Notes: generated by a model not told the origin, from the sequence alone. 64,000 bases of DNA from Croceibacterium_B sp963783195 (GCA_963783195.1 CAWAMV010000004.1:1488001-1552000), one strand, 5' to 3'; numbered from the stretch's first letter, positions 19,767-29,618 are shown. Translations and numbers: made by a program.

Positions 19767-20000
19767 TCACTCGTGCGAACTGTCCGCCTTCTTGTAGAGG
19801 CCCTTGATCACGTCGCCGAGCGTCCCGATCAGCATGAGCGAGGAGCCGGCGATAAACAGCTTCACGGCGAAGGTCTTCCATTCCTCGTTCGAAGGCAGGA
19901 ACAGCACGCTGCCGCAAACGAACAGGATATTGCCGATCAGTCCGAGTCCGGTGTGAAACCAGCCGTTGTCACGAACGAGAATCTTGAGCGGGCTGGGCAT
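19767..20000 (-). CDS. YrhK-like small membrane protein
   Basis: This 77-residue protein has two transmembrane helices (LGLIGNILFVCGSVLFL and LFIAGSSLMLIGTLGDVI), the helix-turn-helix membrane arrangement of YrhK-domain proteins. Function is unknown. It is followed on the same strand by the start region of the PMT gene. Confidence 0.65.
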   Translation of the reverse strand: MPSPLKILVRDNGWFHTGLGLIGNILFVCGSVLFLPSNEEWKTFAVKLFIAGSSLMLIGTLGDVIKGLYKKADSSHE

Positions 20001-20126
20001 CGGCTGGCGGTCCTTCGGTTGCTGGCGGCTTCGGGGTCAGGTTCGGCACATGGCCGCTCGTCGCCGCGATTCAACCGCAAGAGGGCGCTTGCCCGGTGTG
20101 CCGCGGCTGCCTAAACCGCCGGCGCA

Positions 20127-21335
20127 ATGAAGAAGACGACCGGAACCGACCGCTCCGCTGTGGATAAATGGCGCCCCGCGACCCGCGCGGTGCGCGCCGG
20201 AACCTGGCGCTCCGAACATGGCGAGACGAGCGAGGCGCTGTTCCTCACCTCGGGTTATACCTACGACGATGCGGAGACCGTCGCTGCGCGCTTCGCCGGC
20301 GAGCAGGCGGGCATGCAATACTCGCGCTTCAAGAACCCCACCGTGGAGATGCTGCAGGACCGGATCGCCGCGATGGAAGGGGCCGAAGCCTGCCTCGTCC
20401 AGGCGAGCGGGATGGCGGCGATGACCGCCTCGCTGCTGTGCATGCTCTCGGCCGGCGATCACGTGGTGGCTGGCCGCGCCGCGTTCGGCTCGTGCCGCTG
20501 GATCCTGTCGAACGTGCTCAGCCGCTTCGGCATCGATCACACCGCGATCGACGGGACCGACAACGCTGCCTGGGAAGCGGCCATTCGGCCCAACACGAAG
20601 GCGTTCTTCTTCGAGACTCCCGCCAACCCGACGATGGACCTGGTCGATCTCGCGTTCGTCTGCGGTCTCGCGCGTTCGAAGGGCATCGTTTCGATCGTCG
20701 ACAACGCTTTCGCGACAAGCGCGCTGCAGCGCCCGCTGGAGCACGGGGCGGACGTGGTCGCCTATTCGGCCACCAAGCTCATGGACGGGCAGGGACGGGT
20801 CATGGCGGGGGCCGTGTGCGGCAGCCGCGCATGGATCGAAGAGAAGCTGAGCCCGTTCCAGCGCAACACCGGTCCGATCTGCGCGCCGTTCAACGCCTGG
20901 GTGGTGCTCAAGGGCCTGGAAACGCTCGACCTGCGCGCCCGGCACCAAAGCGAGAGCGCGCTCAGCGTGGCCCGGTTCGTGGAGGAGCGCGGCCTGCGCG
21001 TGCTTCATCCGTGGCTCGAGAGCCACCCCCAGCATGAATTGGCCCACCGTCAGATGGATGCGGCGGGGCCGATCTTCAGCTTCTTCGTCCCGGGCGGACG
21101 CCAGCAGGCCATGGCGGTCTGCAACGCCTGCGAGCTGATCGACATCTCCAACAACATCGGTGATTCGAAGAGCCTGATCTGCCATCCCGCCACCACCACG
21201 CATCACAACATGGGGGCCGAGGGGCGGGCCGAGGCGGGTATCGAGGAGGGTATGCTGCGGATCAACATCGGCCTCGAAGACCCGCTCGACCTGATGGACG
21301 ACCTGTCCCGCGCCTTCGACCGCGCGGGCGTATGA
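20127..21335 (+). CDS. metZ: O-succinylhomoserine sulfhydrylase
   Basis: This 402-residue PLP enzyme of the Cys/Met metabolism family converts O-succinylhomoserine and sulfide to homocysteine. The PLP lysine is Lys217 in YSATKLMDGQGR. RFKNPTVEMLQDRIAAMEGA and FFETPANPTMDLVD are typical, and the ending SIGLEDP-like block appears as RINIGLEDPLDLMDDL. The length and the LTSGYTYDDAETVAARF start favour MetZ over cystathionine gamma-synthase. Confidence 0.9.
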   Translation: MKKTTGTDRSAVDKWRPATRAVRAGTWRSEHGETSEALFLTSGYTYDDAETVAARFAGEQAGMQYSRFKNPTVEMLQDRIAAMEGAEACLVQASGMAAMTASLLCMLSAGDHVVAGRAAFGSCRWILSNVLSRFGIDHTAIDGTDNAAWEAAIRPNTKAFFFETPANPTMDLVDLAFVCGLARSKGIVSIVDNAFATSALQRPLEHGADVVAYSATKLMDGQGRVMAGAVCGSRAWIEEKLSPFQRNTGPICAPFNAWVVLKGLETLDLRARHQSESALSVARFVEERGLRVLHPWLESHPQHELAHRQMDAAGPIFSFFVPGGRQQAMAVCNACELIDISNNIGDSKSLICHPATTTHHNMGAEGRAEAGIEEGMLRINIGLEDPLDLMDDLSRAFDRAGV

Positions 21336-21454
21336 CGGGCCGGCGAAGCGGCCGTAAGCCACGCCCCGGCTCGAGACTCGCCATCGTGTTCACTTGTGAG
21401 TAAGTTCAATCGCTGAAGTTCGGCCCGAACGAGGGCTGGGGCGGGTGCGCGCAT

Positions 21455-22807
21455 ATGCTTGAAGTCAGGGATTTCTATGAATCTCTGGTCGATTCCTCCG
21501 ACGATGCGATCGTCGCCAAGGACATCGACGGGATCGTCATTGCCTGGAATCCGGCCGCCGAACTGCTGTTCGGCTGGCGTGCCGAGGAGATGATCGGCAG
21601 CTCGATCCGCCGCCTCCTGCCCGACGACCGCCAGCACGAGGAGGACCAGATCCTCGCCCGTATTCGCTCTGGCGAGCGAGTCGACCAGTTCCTGACGAAG
21701 CGGCTTCACAAGGACGGGACGCTGATCGACATCTCCGTGACGGTCTCACCGGTGCGTAACGCGGCGGGCGAGATTGTCGGTGCCAGCAAGATCGCGCGCG
21801 ATGCGGCTCCATACCTGCGCGACCAGGAACGCTTGCGCGAGAGTGAGGAGCGCTTCCGTACCCTTGCCGAAAGCATCAGCCAGTTCGTCTGGGTCGCCCG
21901 GCCCGACGGGCACATCTTCTGGTACAACCAGCGCTGGTACGATTACACAGGCACGTCTCTTGAAGAGATGGAAGGCTGGGGATGGAAAATCGTCCAGCAT
22001 CCCGAGCATATCGACCGCGTGAGCGAGATATGGACCAAAGCTCTCTCTAATGGCGAGCCGTGGGAGGATACCTTTCCGCTGCGCGGCAAGAACGGTGAAT
22101 GGCGCTGGTTCCTCAGCCGAGCCATGCCGATCCGCAACGGTGCGGGCGAGATCCTCTACTGGTTCGGCACCAACACCGACATCACCGAACAGCGCGAACA
22201 GGCCGAACAGATCCGGCTCCTGCTGATGGAAGTGAACCACCGTTCGAAGAACATGCTGTCGACCATCCAGGCGCTCGCCCGGCGCAGCGCACCCGACGAA
22301 GACGGCTTTCTCGCCCGGTTCGAGAACCGCGTGCAGAGCCTGTCGGTCAACCAGGACATTCTCGTCCGCCGCCAGTGGCGCGAAGTCCCGGCTGACGAAC
22401 TCGTTCACCACCAACTCGCCTTTGTCGACGAGGTGCCGGGCGAATTCAGTTTCGCCGGTCCCGACATGAGCCTCGCCCCGCGAACCGCCGAGGTCATCGG
22501 CATGGCGTTGCACGAGCTGGCGACGAATTCGATCAAGTATGGCGCGCTCTCCGTGCCGGGCGGCAGGGTGTCGATCGAATGGGGCCCACGCGATGACGGA
22601 ACGGGCCTGCGCTTCAGCTGGACCGAGAGCGGCGGACCGCCGGTTCGCGTTCCGGAGCAGACTGGCTTCGGCACGACGCTGATCCGCGAGGTACCGCGGC
22701 ACAACCTGGGCGCAGAAGTTGCGCTGGACTATCGGCCCACGGGACTGTGTTGGGAACTGCGCGTCGGGCCCGAGTTCCTTGCCCGATCGATCAGCTCGGC
22801 GGCCTGA
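21455..22807 (+). CDS. PAS-PAS HWE-family sensor histidine kinase
   Basis: This 450-residue soluble kinase has a first PAS domain at about 8-118 and a second, PAS_3-like with PAC, at about 131-246, then an HWE-type kinase core with the phospho-acceptor His262 in EVNHRSKNMLS and an ATP-binding N-box HELATNSIKYGALS. No LOV cysteine motif is visible in either PAS domain. Such kinases often feed the PhyR-EcfG general stress pathway in alphaproteobacteria, consistent with EcfG-like promoters in this window, but no response regulator is adjacent. Confidence 0.9.
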   Translation: MLEVRDFYESLVDSSDDAIVAKDIDGIVIAWNPAAELLFGWRAEEMIGSSIRRLLPDDRQHEEDQILARIRSGERVDQFLTKRLHKDGTLIDISVTVSPVRNAAGEIVGASKIARDAAPYLRDQERLRESEERFRTLAESISQFVWVARPDGHIFWYNQRWYDYTGTSLEEMEGWGWKIVQHPEHIDRVSEIWTKALSNGEPWEDTFPLRGKNGEWRWFLSRAMPIRNGAGEILYWFGTNTDITEQREQAEQIRLLLMEVNHRSKNMLSTIQALARRSAPDEDGFLARFENRVQSLSVNQDILVRRQWREVPADELVHHQLAFVDEVPGEFSFAGPDMSLAPRTAEVIGMALHELATNSIKYGALSVPGGRVSIEWGPRDDGTGLRFSWTESGGPPVRVPEQTGFGTTLIREVPRHNLGAEVALDYRPTGLCWELRVGPEFLARSISSAA

Positions 22808-22849
22808 CAGCGGTTGCGCCGCGCGGCAAAGGCGTTACCTTTAGAAGCC

Positions 22850-23260
22850 ATGACGAACGTTCTCGGCAGCCTATTCCAGCACGCGGCAATGACCCACGGC
22901 GTCACGGTGCGCGTTTCCGTGACCTTCATGCCCGAACAATCGCGGGTCGAGGCGGGCAAATGGTTCTGGGTCTATCATATCCGTATCGAGAATAACCGCG
23001 AGGACACGATCCAGCTCCTCACCCGTCACTGGCGCATCTCGGACGCGCGCGGGATGATCAGCTTGGTGGACGGCGAGGGCGTGGTGGGGGAAACCCCCGT
23101 GCTCGCGCCGGGCCAGACACACGATTACGTTTCCGGCTGCCCGCTGGCGACGCCGCACGGATCGATGGAAGGCTTCTACACCTTCCAGGACGGCGCCGGG
23201 GACATGTTCGAAGCCCGGATACCCTTCTTCCCGCTCGCTGCCCCGGCAGAGGCGAACTGA
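22850..23260 (+). CDS. apaG: ApaG protein
   Basis: This 136-residue protein has an immunoglobulin-like beta-sandwich fold (DUF525). The conserved features are VYHIRIENNREDTIQLLTRHW, VVGETPVLAPGQTHDYVSG and GSMEGFYTF. ApaG binds nucleotides and has been linked to cobalt and magnesium phenotypes in enterobacteria; the molecular role is unclear. The start was taken at the ATG that gives the family length. Confidence 0.9.
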   Translation: MTNVLGSLFQHAAMTHGVTVRVSVTFMPEQSRVEAGKWFWVYHIRIENNREDTIQLLTRHWRISDARGMISLVDGEGVVGETPVLAPGQTHDYVSGCPLATPHGSMEGFYTFQDGAGDMFEARIPFFPLAAPAEAN

Positions 23261-23270
23261 GCGGACGGAG

Positions 23271-23300
23271 GCGGGGCGCTCCCCCGGGGAAGCGCCCCGG
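23271..23300. terminator. hairpin between convergent apaG and TonB receptor genes
   Basis: GGGGCGCT and AGCGCCCC form an 8-bp perfect stem with a 10-base loop. There is no U-tract, so termination strength is uncertain. Confidence 0.4.
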
Positions 23301-23306
23301 CAACCG

Positions 23307-25763
23307 CTAGAAGTTGTACCCGATCGTGGCGCCGAAGGTCCGCGGCGGCATGTAGGTCGCGCCGATCAGGCGGCCAGTTGCCAGCGCGAAGGTGCTGCTC
23401 TTGCGGTCGATGTCGAACAGGTTCTTCACCCACAGCTGGAAGCTGAGACGATCGTCTTCGGTGCGATAGATCGCCCCAAGATCGACGAAGGTGTAGCCCT
23501 TCGCGCTCTCGATATCCCGCTGGAACTCGGTGAAGTACGTCCGGCTCTTGTAGGTCACGTCACCAGTAAGGGTAACTTCCCCTCCGCCTGCGAAGGGGAT
23601 GTCGTACTCGCCGTGCACGTTCCACGCCCACTCCGGCGTATTGCGCACTGCGTTGCCGGCCAGCTGGATCTCGCAGGTAACGGTAGCGGGGTCCAGGTCA
23701 CCCGCGCAGGGCGCGCCGAACGCGGTCGGGCTGGGATTGGTGACCGAGTTGTAGGCCCCGCCCGGGGTGGCCACGTTGCGCGGGTCGAGCGGGTCGAGGG
23801 TCACGAAGTTGCGGTATTCGGCATCGGTGTACGACAGCGAGCCGCTCAGGCGCAGCTCGGGCGTCACCCGGCCGAACACATCGAGCTCGATGCCCTTGGC
23901 CCGGGTCTCCGCGGCATTCTCGAAGATGGTCAGGTAACCCGTCGGGCCGCCGGCGATCGTCTTGTTGAGCTGCGCGCCCTTGAGCTTGTAGGTGTAGGCC
24001 GCCAGGTTGACGGAAATGCCGCCTGCGATCGTCGCCTTGATGCCCGCCTCGTGGTTCTTGACCTTCTCCGGGTCGACGATGGTGGTGCTGCCCGCCGCGT
24101 TCTCGCCCGAGCCCGCCTTGAAGCCTTCGGCATAGGTATAATAAAGCAGCAGATCCCGGTTGGGCTGCCACTCTATGCCGGCCTCGGGGGTGAAGTCCTT
24201 GAAGCTGCGCGTGCGATAGGTTCCCGCTTCGGTATAGCGGATTACCGGCCCGCGGCCGCCGGCTGCGATGATGACCGAGGGGTTGCGGGAATCGATATCC
24301 TCCTCGCTGTAGCGGCCACCCAGCTTGAGCGTGAACGCATCGAGCGCGGGCGACAACATCCCCAGGCCGATCCGTCCCTGGCCGAAGATCGCCCAGGCGT
24401 CGGTGCCGAGATTCGAGCGGGTGCAGACCCGCTTGGGGGCAATGATCGTGCTGCCTCCGGTCACGCCGTCGGGCGAGTAGCCGCACAGTCCATACGCCTC
24501 GGCAAGGCTGACGCCGGCCGCCTGCAGCACCGCGATGTTCGAGACCATGCCATTGCGCCGCGCCAAACCCACGTTGTCGATCGGTCGCTGCCGCTCGTGG
24601 AAGTAGAAGCCGCCCAGGACCAGGTCGAAGTTGTCGACCGAGTAGTTGAGCTGCAACTCGTTCGACCATTGGTTGCTGTCGATCCGGCGTTCCTGAACGG
24701 TGGTCGACTGCCCGTTGGTCTGCAGGCTGTCGACGACGGCCGAAAGGTCGAGATCCTGAAACAGTGAGCTTTCGAAGCTGCGATAGTTGGCAATGTTGGT
24801 CAGGGTGAGCAAATCGGTGACCTCGGTGCGGAAGGTGCCGGTCAGCGAGTAGGTTTCGGTATCGGTGCCCACGTCGACCTCTGATGCGAGATCGCGCGGG
24901 TCGGTCGCGTAACCGCCGACGCCGAGCGGAGCGAGCCGCGCAACGCCGGGGAACGAGGCGCGCAGGTAGTGGATCGCGCCGGAATGATCGTCCTGCCGGA
25001 AGTACTCGCCCATCAGGCGCAGATCGGTCGTGTCGGACAGGTTGAACTGCAGCTGTCCGCGCACCATCCTGCGCTTGAGATCGTCGACTTGCGAACCGGT
25101 CACCGGGTTCTTGCCGTAGCCGTCGCGGTCCTCGATCTTGCCGGCCACGCGGAACAGAACGTTTTGGGTGATCGGCCCGCCGATCGCGCCTTCGGCGATG
25201 ATCGCGTTGTAGTTGCCGTAGGTCAGGCGGCCGTAGCCGGTGAGATACGAGGTCGGTTTCGCGGTGATCAGGTTGATCGAGCCGCCGGTGGCATTGCGGC
25301 CATAAAGCGTGCCCTGCGGCCCGCGCAGAACCTCCACCCGCTCGAGGTCGAACAGGCTCGTCAGCTGCGCTTCGGCGCGCGACACGACCACGCCGTCGAC
25401 GTGCAGTGCAACGCCAGTGGCATTGCCCGTGGTCGAGGTGTTGGCGCCGACGCCGCGGATGAAGATCTTGGCCTGGTTGAAGTCGTTGCCGAAGTTGACG
25501 CTCGGCACGATCGTCTGCAGGTCGGACAGGCTGTTGACCTGGCTGTTCTCCAGCCGCTCTGCGCCAATGGCCACGACCGAGGCGCTCACGTCCTGCAGAG
25601 TCTGCTCGCGGCGCTGGGCCGTCACGACGATCGCGTTGCCGTCGTCGGCCTGGGCAGAGCTATCCTGCGGGTTTTCCTGCGGGAGTGCGGTGGCGCTATC
25701 CTGGGCAAACGCGGGTACTGCGACCCCCGCCAGGAGGACGGCGAGCAAAGATGCTGTTTTCAC
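23307..25763 (-). CDS. TonB-dependent outer-membrane receptor
   Basis: This 818-residue receptor starts with a signal peptide ending VPAFAQ. A short TonB-box-like region (NAIVVTAQRREQ), the plug domain (SVVAIGAERLENSQVNSL and VEVLRGPQGTLYGRNATGG) and a beta-barrel ending IGYNF follow; the C-terminal Phe is the usual barrel end signal. I prefer the GTG start because GAGGG lies 7 bases upstream and it opens directly into the signal peptide; an ATG at 25781 lacks a ribosome-binding site. The divergent LysR gene may control it. The substrate is unknown. Confidence 0.88.
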   Translation of the reverse strand: MKTASLLAVLLAGVAVPAFAQDSATALPQENPQDSSAQADDGNAIVVTAQRREQTLQDVSASVVAIGAERLENSQVNSLSDLQTIVPSVNFGNDFNQAKIFIRGVGANTSTTGNATGVALHVDGVVVSRAEAQLTSLFDLERVEVLRGPQGTLYGRNATGGSINLITAKPTSYLTGYGRLTYGNYNAIIAEGAIGGPITQNVLFRVAGKIEDRDGYGKNPVTGSQVDDLKRRMVRGQLQFNLSDTTDLRLMGEYFRQDDHSGAIHYLRASFPGVARLAPLGVGGYATDPRDLASEVDVGTDTETYSLTGTFRTEVTDLLTLTNIANYRSFESSLFQDLDLSAVVDSLQTNGQSTTVQERRIDSNQWSNELQLNYSVDNFDLVLGGFYFHERQRPIDNVGLARRNGMVSNIAVLQAAGVSLAEAYGLCGYSPDGVTGGSTIIAPKRVCTRSNLGTDAWAIFGQGRIGLGMLSPALDAFTLKLGGRYSEEDIDSRNPSVIIAAGGRGPVIRYTEAGTYRTRSFKDFTPEAGIEWQPNRDLLLYYTYAEGFKAGSGENAAGSTTIVDPEKVKNHEAGIKATIAGGISVNLAAYTYKLKGAQLNKTIAGGPTGYLTIFENAAETRAKGIELDVFGRVTPELRLSGSLSYTDAEYRNFVTLDPLDPRNVATPGGAYNSVTNPSPTAFGAPCAGDLDPATVTCEIQLAGNAVRNTPEWAWNVHGEYDIPFAGGGEVTLTGDVTYKSRTYFTEFQRDIESAKGYTFVDLGAIYRTEDDRLSFQLWVKNLFDIDRKSSTFALATGRLIGATYMPPRTFGATIGYNF

Positions 25764-25965
25764 GAGATTTCCCTCATCCATAGTGGAATTTTGTACGCAA
25801 GAGCAGCGCCCGCTATGCTCGTTCGCCCGGCCGCTCAACATGTACCTGCGTGCACCTTGGGTGGTATTTTCGCACAGTGTAATCGTCCCAATTGCGTCAT
25901 GCTTGCCATCTGGGGCGGCTGGCGGCTTGCCGCGCAGGCTGCGGGGCAATAGATGCGTGGTCACA

Positions 25966-26760
25966 ATGAAGCGCACGCACCTCCCCCTCAACGCCCTGCG
26001 CGTGTTCGACGCCGCTGCGCGGCACCTCTCGTTTACGCGCGCGGCGGACGAACTTGCCGTAACGCCGGCCGCGGTCGGGCAACAGATCAGGGCGCTGGAG
26101 GACGTGCTCGGCGTCGTGCTGTTCCGTCGGACCAGCAAGGGACTGGAACTGACCGACGAGGCCGAGGCGGGGCTCGAGTCCCTGCGCGAAGGTTTCCTCA
26201 AGTTCGAGGAATCGGTCCAGGCCATGCAGGCGGGGCAGTCGAGCAGTTTCTACACCATTGCCGCCCCGCGCGAGTTCTACGCCCAGTGGCTGGCCGCTCG
26301 CCTGGCCGGGTTCCAGCAGGCGAACCCCGAGGTGCGCTGGCAGATCGTCGGCGGCGAGGCGGTCGACTTTACCGAGGCCAACCTCGACCTTGCCGTGCGG
26401 CTGGTCGACGGTCCGGACGAGCTCGAGGGTGTCCAGCTCGCTCCCGCGCAGCGCGTCATCGTGGCGGCCAAGGGCGCGCCGGACAGGTGGATCGCCTGGC
26501 CGGGAATGCCGCTGCCCGACGGCGTGGAGCCGGACATCCTGGCTGGCGACGCCGGGCAGGCGCTGGCCAGCGCGATCGCCGGCCTCGGCAAGTCGATGCT
26601 TCCGCTGCTGCTGTGCGACGAGGCCCTGGGCCACGGCCAACTCGAGATCCTCGAGGGTCCCGAAGAAGGGCGCCGCTCCTACTGGCTTGTCGCGCCGCGC
26701 CCGCAATGGCGTCAGAAGAAGGTCAAGACACTGGTGGAGTACCTCAGCACGGCAGGCTGA
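25966..26760 (+). CDS. LysR-family regulator (GcvA-like)
   Basis: This 264-residue protein has an N-terminal winged helix (LPLNALRVFDAAARHLSFTRAA, then AVGQQIRALEDVLGVVLFRR) and a periplasmic-binding-protein-like effector domain. The opening LNALRVFDAAARH is typical of the GcvA/AmpR-like branch. It is divergent from the TonB receptor gene across 200 bases and convergent with the G8 protein gene, so autoregulation and control of the receptor are plausible. Confidence 0.9.
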   Translation: MKRTHLPLNALRVFDAAARHLSFTRAADELAVTPAAVGQQIRALEDVLGVVLFRRTSKGLELTDEAEAGLESLREGFLKFEESVQAMQAGQSSSFYTIAAPREFYAQWLAARLAGFQQANPEVRWQIVGGEAVDFTEANLDLAVRLVDGPDELEGVQLAPAQRVIVAAKGAPDRWIAWPGMPLPDGVEPDILAGDAGQALASAIAGLGKSMLPLLLCDEALGHGQLEILEGPEEGRRSYWLVAPRPQWRQKKVKTLVEYLSTAG

Positions 26761-26773
26761 GGGCTGCCGCCGC

Positions 26774-29374
26774 TCAGCCGCCGAGAGCTTCCTTGCTGAC
26801 CTCGAGCCGTGCCCCGACAGGCGTTGCGCGGTTCGCCAGGCCCGGAGGGGCGTTGCTTCCGCTCGACACCGTCAGGCCCGCGTCATTGTCGACCACCAGC
26901 TTGGCCCAGACCGACTTGTCGTCCTTGAACCAGGCGGTCTCCTTCGCTTCGCGCAGCGCGGCGAGGCTCGATTTCTCGACGCCCCCGCTGGCGGCGGTGA
27001 AGCCAGGGAACTGGAGAGTCACCGACGAACCGTCGTCCATCTCGGTCAGCGACAGCGACAGCGTGTCGCGCGCGGTCTCGACCCGCACTTCCGCGCCGCT
27101 GCCGATGGTTGTCTCACCGACGTACTCGAAGCGCTTGCCGTCGCGTTGCAGGATGATTGGATCGGTAATCGGGCCGGACTGGAACCCGCTGAAGTCGCCG
27201 GCGATGGCGAAACGGCCGATGTCGCCTGTGCAGACCGCCGCGTTCCAGCTGGCCTTGATCTCGCAGGCATTCTCGTCCGAGGCGATGCCGTTGTCGATCA
27301 CGATGGTGGCGCCCGGCTTGCCACTGACCGAACCATCGAGGTCCCGGAACGCCGCACTGCGATAGGCGGCGCTGCGTCCATAATCGGAGGCCCAGCGCTT
27401 CTGGATCGGCGGGAAGCTGACCGGCTGCGCGTTCTCGAATGTCAGGCCCTTGACCGAGTTGTCGGTGCTCATGCCGAAGCTGGTGAACAGCAGGTAGGAC
27501 AGGGCGCCCGCGTCGCGCAGCTGGTTGGGCACGAAGTTCACGAACTTCGTGTTCTCCACCTCGTGGTGGAAGTCGTAGTACTCGTAGCCACGGATCGGGA
27601 AGTCCGCCGCAGCGGCCGGCAGGCTTCGGCCGTAGGCCACTTCCTCGGGCGTGCGCGGATTGCCGATATTGTCGCTCTCACCCACGAACAGCGAATCGAC
27701 TACTTTCGAGGTGAAGGGCGCGATTCCGGGGATGCCGGAAGCGTGGGTGAAGCCGATCGCATTGTCGGCCAGCTTGAGGTTCTTGTAGAGATGGTATTCA
27801 CCGCGGCCCCAGATGGCGCCGTTGCGGTTCTTGTAGCCGGTGAAATCGTCGAACTCCGACAGGACCAGGCCGCTCTTGGTGTCGGTCGGGTCGTTGTAGC
27901 TCGTCAGGTTCGGGCCAGCGATGCCGAAATGGCCATCGGGACCCTGACCGCGGTCGAGCACCATGCCGTCGAAAGTCGAGTGGGCCACGTTGCCGCTGAA
28001 TTCGCGGACCTTGGTCCGGCCCGGCCAGATCTTGTCGCTGCCCTCGCGGTCCTGGAAAGCACCGGTGGGATGAGTGGGCAGGGCGTACCAGAAACCGATC
28101 TGGTCCGATCCCGCGGCCACGTTGCCGCGATAGGTGTTGTCGGGATTGGTGATCCAGAAGGCCGAGACGGTGTTGTCCGACGGAATGAGGATGTTCTTCG
28201 ACTTCTGCCCTTCGGTCGACTGGTGCGCGAGGACGAGATTGGTCGGCTCGCAGGGCAGCGTGGGGTGGCACTTCACCTGGATGGCGAGGTTGCGGATGAA
28301 CTGGTTGCCGTGTTCGACCGCGTCTTCGAGGAAGAAGCAGTGGCCCACGGTGTTGTAGGTCACGTTGTTCTGCACGGTCACGTTGTTGGTCCCGTGCACC
28401 GTCACGCAGCGGCTGTAGGTGTCGTGGATCGCCGAGTTCCTGATGTACTGGCCCGCGCCTTCGCCGATGATGTGCCAGTGGATCGGATAGCGCGCCAGGT
28501 GCAGGTGCTGGCCCATCCGGTTCAGCTCCACGCCCGAGACGTGCATCGTCGCGCCGGCCATCGCCATGATGTGCCCGCCGAAGTAGGACTTGGCCGCATC
28601 GTCGGAGGCCTGGACCTTGACGTTGCGCGTCAGCAAACCGACCTCGCCGCGCTCGTCCACCCCGTAGGTGACCTGGCCGAAGTGCATGTACTCGAGCGGC
28701 CGGTCGAGGGTGAGCGCATTGCCCTTGACGCCCGTGACGTGGCGCCGCTCGGCCTGCCGCGGGTCGAAGTCGGTCGAGGCCAGAACGATCTCGTCGCCGG
28801 CCTTCCAGCCGCTCGCGTCGAGCACCTCGATGGCCCTGCTGCCGGCCGCGGCCGTCTTCGCCAGCTTGGTCCAGGTGTTGGTCCGGTCGCCGTGCAGTTC
28901 GAGCGTCCCGCCCATGTTGAGGATGCCGCGGTCGCCCATCGTGTTGATGTCCTCGTCCGGGACATTGTCGGTCAGGGTGATCGTCGCCTTGTGGGTGAAG
29001 GGCTGCGCCTCGCTGCCGATCTGCAGCGTGCCGCGGCGCAGGTAGATCCACTCGGTCTCCAGCGCGACGTCGCGCGTGTCGGCAAAGCTCAGCCGCCCGT
29101 CGATCGTCAGGCTGCGCAGCGCAGGCGGGGCGACATCGAGCACCACGTCCATGTCGCGCCCGATGGTCACCGCGTCGCCTGCCGCCGGAACCTTGCCGCC
29201 CGGCCAGGCAGCCGGGTCCGACCAGCGCAGCGCGCGCATCGGCCCGGCCGGCGCCGCATCGGCGCTCGCGGCCGCATGATCGTGCCCTTCCTGGGCACTG
29301 GCACCCGCCCCGATGCCGAGCACACTCGACATAAAGGCACAGGCAACAAGAAGCAGGCGAGGCTGCAGGCGCAT
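26774..29374 (-). CDS. secreted G8-domain beta-helix protein, CEMIP-like
   Basis: This 866-residue exported protein has a signal peptide (ending GASAQ) and then a G8 domain at roughly residues 45-150 (RWSDPAAWPGGKVPAAGD, LRSLTIDGRLSFAD, TLQIGSEAQPF). A right-handed beta-helix region follows with YPIHWHIIGEG, SRCVTVHGTNN and VGHCFFLEDAVEHGN. The last group closely matches the conserved core of animal CEMIP/CEMIP2 and PKHD1L1. CEMIP depolymerises hyaluronan, so a glycan-cleaving or glycan-binding role is inferred. The start at 29374 follows AGAGGGGATT; an upstream in-frame ATG would precede a poor signal. Confidence 0.8.
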   Translation of the reverse strand: MRLQPRLLLVACAFMSSVLGIGAGASAQEGHDHAAASADAAPAGPMRALRWSDPAAWPGGKVPAAGDAVTIGRDMDVVLDVAPPALRSLTIDGRLSFADTRDVALETEWIYLRRGTLQIGSEAQPFTHKATITLTDNVPDEDINTMGDRGILNMGGTLELHGDRTNTWTKLAKTAAAGSRAIEVLDASGWKAGDEIVLASTDFDPRQAERRHVTGVKGNALTLDRPLEYMHFGQVTYGVDERGEVGLLTRNVKVQASDDAAKSYFGGHIMAMAGATMHVSGVELNRMGQHLHLARYPIHWHIIGEGAGQYIRNSAIHDTYSRCVTVHGTNNVTVQNNVTYNTVGHCFFLEDAVEHGNQFIRNLAIQVKCHPTLPCEPTNLVLAHQSTEGQKSKNILIPSDNTVSAFWITNPDNTYRGNVAAGSDQIGFWYALPTHPTGAFQDREGSDKIWPGRTKVREFSGNVAHSTFDGMVLDRGQGPDGHFGIAGPNLTSYNDPTDTKSGLVLSEFDDFTGYKNRNGAIWGRGEYHLYKNLKLADNAIGFTHASGIPGIAPFTSKVVDSLFVGESDNIGNPRTPEEVAYGRSLPAAAADFPIRGYEYYDFHHEVENTKFVNFVPNQLRDAGALSYLLFTSFGMSTDNSVKGLTFENAQPVSFPPIQKRWASDYGRSAAYRSAAFRDLDGSVSGKPGATIVIDNGIASDENACEIKASWNAAVCTGDIGRFAIAGDFSGFQSGPITDPIILQRDGKRFEYVGETTIGSGAEVRVETARDTLSLSLTEMDDGSSVTLQFPGFTAASGGVEKSSLAALREAKETAWFKDDKSVWAKLVVDNDAGLTVSSGSNAPPGLANRATPVGARLEVSKEALGG

Positions 29375-29618
29375 AACGGTAATCCCCTCTGGCGAGACTC
29401 TGCCGCCTCGCATCCCATAATTCGTCGGGGTATTTTGCATACGTCAAAAGGGTTTGGCAAGGCCCCGTGTCGCTATCTGTCGAGAAGCAGGAGGGGATTG
29501 GCAACCCAATTCGGCCTGCCGCGCGCCGGGTCGGCCCGGCAGGGCGCTGTATCCGGCGCCACGCCATGCTACTGAGCTGCAGCCGGCGCGGGAGCCGGAG
29601 GCAAAGAGGAGCGAGTTT

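Noticed and set aside
26258..29575. 1105-codon open frame on the plus strand opposite the G8 gene
   Set aside because: High-GC antisense shadow: its residues (Arg, Val, His, Asp repeats) have no domain pattern, while the minus strand encodes a signal peptide and conserved G8 motifs.
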